Both the position numbers and the translations under genes were made by a program. This document shows, one piece after another, positions 57,962 to 64,000 of a stretch of 64,000 nucleotides of DNA. The notes beneath the pieces were generated by a model that had not been told where the DNA came from, made no database searches, and saw only the letters and a list, made by a program, of their open reading frames with translations. The DNA is from Mesorhabditis belari (Eukaryota; Nematoda; Chromadorea; Rhabditida; Rhabditidae): assembly GCA_958450365.1 (NCBI GenBank), contig CAUEEP010000733.1, forward strand, positions 3,017,001-3,081,000, read 5' to 3'. Positions within the stretch are counted from its first letter, which is position 1; each line of letters begins with the position of its first letter.

Positions 57962-60900
57962 TCATATCTCGTCCTCATCCGATTCCTTTCTTGTACAATA
58001 ACAAGCCAAACCAACGAGAATTGTGAAGAAAAACCCGGAACAGCACAGTAACATCCAAGTGGCTAACTGGAAAGATACAAGGTGATCTGATGAGCTAATG
58101 ATCTGATGAGCTAATGAGCTAATGATCTGATGAGCTAATGAGCTAATGATCTGATGAGCTAATGAGCTAATGAGCTAATGATCTGATGATCTGACGATCT
58201 AATGATCTGATCATCTGATCATCTGATCATCTGATGATCTGATGATCTGATGATCTAATGATCTGATGCGCTAATGATCTGATGAGCTAATGATCTGATC
58301 ATCTGATCATCTGAACAGAATAAGCCAATTGATCCAATAGAGCCTGTAAGACCAGAGCTAGGTCTAAGTCAGATTAGACTCAAGGAGTAAGGCCCTATTC
58401 TGGCAATGGGATACGTAGCTTCTTGGTAGAGCGTTTGCACGGTAAGCGAGAGATTGTGGGTTCGAATCCCGGCGCCGACCATGTTTTGTATTCCCAGCAA
58501 AGGACCAGCGTCTCCAACTCTTTTAAGCTAAAAAAAAACTAGAGTATCAGTATATACCCATAAAAGGACTGGCGTCTCCAAATAGGATCAAACCAGAGAA
58601 AAACCAGATAGACAGATCCAGACTAGAGACAAGTCGAGGTTAGAGCCAAGTCAAGCTGAACTAGACCAAGATGGACTAGATCAAATGCTCAAAAGCAGAA
58701 ACAGAAGTCAGGTCAGTGGCCTTGCGTGGCCTAGATCGTGAAAATGAAACCTGAAAATCGGCGAGTTTCTTCTCAAGACTCGCAATCTGTTTCATATTGC
58801 CGATATCAACAACATCAAGTGTCCGAGCATACGTGTTCCAAAACATGTGACCAGACCATCGGAAACCCACCTAAGAAAATCAAATTTGTTTGAAAAACAA
58901 TTCCATTATCCAATCAAATCCCATTTTCACCTCCATAGTTGGCGTGTCAGTGATCGACAAATAGTTAAGCTCCTCCATCTCGACTTGAGTCCAATTAAAG
59001 GCGAAACCCGAGTTCTCCGGAGTTGGATTCCTTAATTCCTACTTGTTTTCATTTAAAATCCAGCTTTTTTTCACCCAAATCTCGCAAAATTCGCAACAAG
59101 CTCAGAGAAGATCTCAATAACTCGTTGATCCAATTGCCAGTTCATATCTTTTCGTCGATTTAAGAAGCGAGGTTCCAAGTTGAACAAATGAATCACATCA
59201 ACTCCGTGAAAGGCTCCTAAAACTTTTAAAGTAAAGCCTATCAATCTTAGAAATGAAATAATTTAAATATAAATAGAAGTTTAACATTTGAAAACTCACG
59301 CTTGTGATAGAAATTCTCTGAAATATGATCGAAAGAGTAGAGATAAACGGGTTGTTCAGCTTTCGCGTACTCGGCAGCCAATCTTGTCGCTGGTGCATCA
59401 TACCAGAAATGTGAAAACATCTAGAAGATATCACTTTTTGATGTTCTGCAAGATATTCAATCATAGGTTAGCTCGTTTTGTACAAATTTAATGTTTAAAA
59501 GAAACAAACATATCAAATATTAGGTTCTTCGGATATAAACAAGTGTTGCTTTTTGTTTGTTGTTGTTGTTGTTGTGAGAGAAGCTTTTAAAACATGTCTT
59601 TCTGTATTTCAAAGTTTTTCTCTATAAAACTTAAAAAACTTAGTTCTCTATTTTGAATGTTTTTAAAGAATACCCTTAAAGTTGAGTTGAAGAGAACTTC
59701 AGAGTCCATACTTGGATCGACTTTTGTCCAGATGTACTCCTGCTTGCAACCCTGGAAAATAAATCGAATTAAGAACCAAAGTTACAAAGTTTGATCCAAT
59801 ACGGTTCCAATACCGTATTGGAACCGTATTGGATCAAAAAAGAATCGTATTGGATCAAAAGAGAACCGTATTGGATCAAAAAAGAATCGTATTGGAACCG
59901 TAGCTTTCAAATACAATTCTATGATTATATTCTATTTTCAGACTATTTTCAGACTCACATTAGCCACCAAGCCATGATTTTGCAATTGATGATATCCAGT
60001 TGTGAGATTGTCGGCCAATCTCTCAGCCACCTCCGTTGTCAACGCCGTGAAATTCACGTTTTTCTCGTTTAAAATCACTAAATTTCTGTGTTTTGCATTG
60101 AAAATTCCTTTTTGGTCACTACAGAATACTAATTATTGATTAAATGATTGCTCTAATCAACCCTTGATGAAGCCTTTCACTTACCTATTCTCAACGAACT
60201 CTCATCTTTCGTTGTTCCCAACATGATCGGCACTTTTCGGCGATAAGTAGCCAACAATTCGGGAGCTTCCTAGAGAAGAATTTTAATGAAAATAAATTGA
60301 ATTTAATAATAAGCAAAGTGATAGATTTAGTTATAGATTAAAATTGGATTTCCTTACCGGAATCACCCCCGCCAACTCCATCACAAAGTTGGGTTTTTGC
60401 TTTAAAAAGTGTCACAAATCTAGATTGTGTTCCTCAAGTCCTCAACGAACTCTCATCTTTCGTTGTTCCCAACATGATCGGCACTTTTCCTCCTTTTCCT
60501 TTCCTTTTCTTCCTTTTCCTTTCCACTTTTCCTCAAGTACTTAAATAAATTGGCGTAAATCATTTTTTATTTGATCTCAAGTAAATCTCAAGGAATCGTA
60601 TTCTAAAAAGTGCTTTATTTTTCAATTGTTGTTTATCATAGAGTTCGGCAAACAAAACCAAAACCAAAACAGACCAAAACAGACCAAAACCAAAACCAAA
60701 ACACCAAAACAAACCAAAACTCAATTTGCATATAAATTAACATGTAAATTTAAAATTGTAAAATGCAAATTTTAATGTAAAATGCAAATTTGCCTTTCAC
60801 TTTTTCTCACTCCACAAAATCTCGCGGCCGAAAAAAGGACCAAAACACGACCTCGAAATTTCGAAACAAAAAATAGCCTATGGGATAGATTTTTGGATGC

Positions 60901-63211
60901 TGATTTCAAATCTGCAAACAGATTTTCGCTAGCTCCTCCCAGTCGCGAGATATTGGCGAGTTTTGGTTAGTTTTGGTTAGTTTTGGTTTTGGTTTGTTTT
61001 GGTTTTGGTTTTGGTGGTTTTGGTTTTGGTTAAGTTTTGTTTTCCGAAGTCTAGTTTATCAATTGTTTTAAACAAACAATTTTATTACTTTTCTATGCTT
61101 TTGAAAGCTAATTTTGAAAGCTAATTTTAATAAATGTTAAATGTCTTCTTGAAAACTTCTTTCAATTTACATCTAGGACCTAGATTCTAAGCTAGTGTAC
61201 GGTAGGCACTTATCCTACTCTTCGGTAGGCACTTATCGTACTCTTTGCCCACCCGTCACTCTCCTCTCACCACCCACGACATTTATTCTCCATGTCTACC
61301 CTTTGATGTCCATTTTGGATGAAAAAGTGAGCAAAGTTATACAGGGTACGTCATAATTATTGCAACAAGAGTTCAAAGACCGCTTTCCAAACAGCTTTTC
61401 TTATTTTTTTTGCCTCCCTTTTTTGTTGTGTTGCGTTCTATCTTCTTTATTCTTGCCTAATTGCCACCCGCCTCACACGAAGAAGACGGTTCAGGACTGG
61501 TGTGTGTGGAAGACGAAGAAGAAGACGGTTCAGGACTGGTGTGAAGAAGACGGTTCAGGACAACTTTCCCTCAGTGATCACCAAGGATGAATGGCCTCAA
61601 AACTCACCGGATCTCAATGTGATGGACTTTTCCATTTGGGCAATCTTAGAGGCTAATGTCTGCTCTCGAAAACACACAAGTTTGGATTCTTTGAAGAAGT
61701 CTTTGACCAAAGGATGGAAGGCGACTCCTCAAGATGACATTCGGGGCGCAGTGGAGGCATATCCGAACCGATTAAGGGCTGTTATCAAGGCAAAAGGCGG
61801 TCATATCGAATGATCTCTTGTTTCCTTATTTGTTATTGTTAAATAAAGCTATTTCTGTTTAAAAATCTTCTTCCAGTGAAACTTCTTGGTGTGCAATGCC
61901 TTGAGTATCTTCTTGCAATAATTATGACGCACCCTGTAGACTTAGTTATAGATTAAAATTGGATTTCCTTACCGGAATCACCCCGCCAACTCCATCAACG
62001 ATCGGCACAAACTCATCGTAATCATCGAAAAAGTGATCCTAATAATAAAAGTTTTAACTTTAATAACTATTTATAATACTTTTTCAATTCTAAATTTCAA
62101 TTCTAAATTACAAATTCAAATTCAAAAAAGCTTACATCAGCATTGAGAATCTCCTCCTTCATCTTTTTCCTCCAACAATCGAGCAGCTCTGAGGAATTGA
62201 ACGATCTAAATGATTAGATTTTAATAAGAACAAGAAGAAGAAAACTTGAAGAAAAACTAGGGTTAATTCTTTGTTACTTTGTTAGTTATTTTGTTAGTTA
62301 TTTTGTTAGTTGAAAACACTTTTATTTCCCCTCTTTTATGATATCAAAATACCGTAGAAAAGTTTAATTTGAACCAAATTATAGCCAAAATGCCTCTGGC
62401 AAGTGGGCGAGGTTTTTTCGTTTTCTGTTTTTGGCGAAAAATGACGAAGAATTTGGATGTGAAAGGCAATTGAACCCTCGGCCTTTTGCTTACCGAATAG
62501 ATGCTCTACCACTAAGCTATTAGGGGCTTGTTTCTGCGAGAAGAAATAGGAAACAATGGGATTTCATCAATATTAAAGCTCTTTCTTTTAGGTGATCAGC
62601 GGGAACGATTACGCCATTTTCAAAGGTGTTCTTGGTCTTCTTGTTACTTTGTTAGTGATTTTGTTAGTTGAAAACACTTTTATTTCCCCTTTTTCACTGT
62701 TAGGATCTTACTTCCATTTGGTCGGATCGTCGGGATCCCGTTCTCTGAATTTTTTCCATCAATTTTCATTGATTTCATTGATTTCATTGACTTTTAAAAT
62801 TCACTTTAGTTCTTAGAATTCTTTCATTCATTCATTGAATGTTCGTGGATAGTTTAAGCTTTAAAACTGGCTCAACAACTCAACAAAACTCAAAGCTCAA
62901 TAAAGTTTAACAAAACTGACTCAACAGCTTCGTTGCTCAACAGCTTCGTTGCTCAACAGCTCAACAATTTACAGAGCTTTTTTTAGGTGATACTTTAGCG
63001 TTCAGACAGTGTAAAACATCAGTTTTACAAAATTTTATATGTAAAAGACTTGCTTTGAGATTTGTAAAGAGATTCTAATCTCTTTATCATATGTTCACTC
63101 ACCGACACTGAAGCTTCTTGTCGAGTTCTTCAGTTGCTTTAATGGCTGTATCACGGACCATTCCAGGAGAGACAGCTGTCCCCGATAACAATAATATTCG
63201 ATGAAAGAGAC
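57962..63211 (-). CDS. Type-B carboxylesterase, membrane-anchored, 3' eleven exons (363 aa), 5' end outside the window
   Basis: An alpha/beta-hydrolase of the cholinesterase/carboxylesterase family. Exons 5' to 3': 63211-63103, 62205-62136, 62038-61973, 60269-60185, 60077-59959, 59751-59698, 59420-59300, 59216-59075, 59030-58931, 58870-58751, 58066-57962; all phases agree. The first exon starts just after the nucleophile region (GLFHRILLLSGTAVSP). The catalytic acid is likely Glu in VPIMLGTTKDESS and the catalytic His lies in AFHGVDVIHLF. GNPTPEN and FNWTQVE are also family-typical. The last exon encodes one transmembrane helix (LLCCSGFFFTILVGLACYC) and a short acidic tail ending DEDEI, so the enzyme is probably anchored at the surface. 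The upstream Gly-x-Ser-x-Gly exon was not found in 63212-64000. Neuroligin-like or other non-enzymatic members cannot be excluded without it. Introns hold transposons, tRNA-like units and duplicated exon pieces. Confidence 0.88.
58080..58320. repeat. ATGATCTGATGAGCTA minisatellite
   Basis: More than 20 imperfect copies of 8-bp units (TGAGCTAA, TGATCTGA, TCATCTGA) follow the acceptor side of the last esterase exon. Confidence 0.92.
58408..58481 (+). repeat. tRNA-like unit (GGTAGAGC type)
   Basis: D-arm/A box TAGCTTCTTGGTAGAGCG, a possible anticodon stem-loop TTTGC-ACGGTAA-GCGAG, and B box GGTTCGAATCCC. Position 33 is not T and the acceptor stem does not pair, so it is probably not functional. 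It resembles the unit at 62455-62527. It is in the last esterase intron. Confidence 0.65.
59521..59640. mobile_element. Truncated sister of the TTAGGTTGTTCGGATATAAA MITE
   Basis: Starts TTAGGTTCTTCGGATATAAA and shares GAGAGAAGCTTTTAAAACAT and TTTCTGTATTTCAAA (inverted) with the element at 4503-4648. Its far terminus is missing, and a GTT microsatellite has grown inside. Confidence 0.7.
60300..60520 (-). repeat. Duplicated pieces of esterase exons 3 and 4 inside intron 3
   Basis: 60325-60378 repeats 61938-61992 (the 3' end of exon 3 with its donor, GGCGGGGGTGATTCCGGTAAGG on the minus strand). 60433-60491 repeats 60191-60241 of exon 4 (CTCAACGAACTCTCATC through ATGATCGGCACTTTTC). Both are truncated and cannot code as they stand, but each retains a splice-like edge. 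Confidence 0.85.
60640..61050. mobile_element. Foldback element with AAACCAAAACC arms
   Basis: Left arm repeats of CAAAACCAAAACC (60651-60725) and right arm repeats of GGTTTTGGTTTTGG (60960-61035) are inverted, after an imperfect outer motif (GAGTTCGGCAAAC/GTTTTCCGAAGTC). The unique interior at 60780-60955 includes TCGCGGCCGAAAAAAGG. Confidence 0.72.
61342..61936 (+). mobile_element. Deleted Tc1/mariner-superfamily element, 595 bp
   Basis: Termini CAGGGTACGTCATAATTATT and the complement AATAATTATGACGCACCCTG are flanked by TA (61340-61341 and 61937-61938). The + frame at 61560-61813 encodes a transposase C-terminus: EWPQNSPDLNVMDFSIW (third catalytic residue region), then a tail ending RAVIKAKGGHIE. 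The first two catalytic residues are deleted. A short AGAAGACGGTTCAGGACTGG unit repeats three times at the deletion point. Confidence 0.9.
62455..62527 (-). repeat. tRNA-like unit (GGTAGAGC type), minus strand
   Basis: Read on the minus strand: CCCCTAATAGCTTAGTGGTAGAGC, then ATTCGGTAAGC and GAGGGTTCAATTGCC. The D arm is good, but acceptor and T stems are poor. It shares the CGGTAAGC anticodon-region motif with the unit at 58408-58481. It lies in an esterase intron. Confidence 0.62.
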
Positions 63212-64000
63212 CTAAAGTCTCCAAAAATAGGCTAATTTTTCGAATTTATCTAAGTTTAAACTAAATAAATCCAAGTTACAATTAGTAGACTCAATAAAAT
63301 GAATAGCTCCAATCGATTCCCGACCTCGAAAACCCCCCGGGTACAAATTTACAGCTAAATATCTTTTACTACCATCTACAAAGCAAAAGAAAACTGCAAA
63401 TGTGTTCATTGTGTGGTAGCGTAAACGTTAGCAATCTGGGAAACACGTTTGGGATAAGGTGTTTCCCTTTGAGAGAATCGTAACTCTTCTTTCGTTTGTC
63501 CTTGACTCTAGAATCGTTTACCTAATCAACATCTTTCACTATCATTTAAAAACCTGAATTGTCCTCTTTAAAATTTGTATCAAAGTTGGCAATAGTTAGA
63601 GCAACTCAACTCTGAACTAACTTAGAGAACTCTAAGATAACTCTGAACTTAGAGTAACCCAACTCTTCCCAACACCAACTACTATGTTAAAGATTTCTTT
63701 CCAGAAATGTTAGCTGACTCTAAGGTTTGGAAGGCTCAACATTGTGACCGACATCCGGTGGACAGCACGCGATGTTGGCTCTTCCTTTTTCTCAACTATG
63801 AGATCTTTCTTTTCCCTCTCACAATGCCATCCAAATTGGAATCCCATAAAAAGAAAAGATCTAGAGGGAAAATCTTGTGAATATTCTCAAGTAGTCTTGA
63901 AAAAATTCTTGAAAAAGTCTTGAAACGATTGTCGTCATATGACTTGCTAGTTCTGAGCTTCCATTGGATCTCAATTCAAATTCAAATCTGATTCAACTCA
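63212..64000. other. Upstream intron of the esterase, no exon recognised
   Basis: The first visible esterase exon needs an upstream exon ending in phase 1, but no minus-strand segment here encodes the Gly-x-Ser-x-Gly region or has matching splice sites. Direct repeats of 'GAGAACTCTAAGATAACTCT'-like units occur at about 63590-63670. Confidence 0.5.

Noticed and set aside
58080..58320. CRISPR-like array
   Set aside because: Short 8-bp units without spacers in a eukaryotic intron; it is a minisatellite.

Overview
This is a eukaryotic window, almost certainly from a nematode and probably a rhabditid relative of Caenorhabditis. The genes have many small exons and AT-rich introns, several introns of only 36-46 bp, T-rich 'TTTTCAG' acceptors and one SL-type trans-splice acceptor directly before an ATG. 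The gene content is also worm-like: IFT46/DYF-6 with an X-box, a WRM-1-type beta-catenin, PARG, and neuropeptide receptor and carboxylesterase families. Most of the non-coding DNA is repeats: mariner/Tc1 remnants, palindromic MITEs, LINE 3' ends, tRNA-derived SINE-like units and minisatellites.

Six spliced genes were rebuilt exon by exon. Splice phases match at every junction in each model.
(1) 1436-10487 (+): class-A neuropeptide GPCR, 13 exons, 425 aa.
(2) 14960-20452 (-): poly(ADP-ribose) glycohydrolase, 26 exons, 929 aa.
(3) 23791-29657 (+): IFT46/DYF-6, 13 exons, 404 aa, with a perfect X-box about 100 bp upstream.
(4) 31723-32986 (-): small one-TM protein of unknown function, 3 exons, 101 aa.
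(5) 48130-55940 (+): WRM-1-like divergent beta-catenin, 23 exons, 796 aa.
(6) 57962-63211 (-): membrane-anchored type-B carboxylesterase. Its 5' part, including the catalytic Ser exon, lies beyond the right edge.

Layout: the GPCR and PARG converge on a gap holding a LINE 3' end and a full-length dead mariner. PARG and dyf-6 are divergent. dyf-6 converges on the small membrane gene. About 15 kb (33-48 kb) has no gene I can support and is a mosaic of repeats. wrm-1 and the esterase converge on a deleted mariner.

The genes do not form a pathway or an operon. No defence, phage or bacterial system is present. The most interesting signals are the ciliary X-box, a templated mosaic insertion in a dyf-6 intron built from pieces of the PARG locus, duplicated exon or splice-site fragments inside introns of three genes, three palindromic MITE families that share a TACCGTA terminus, and two families of tRNA-derived units.
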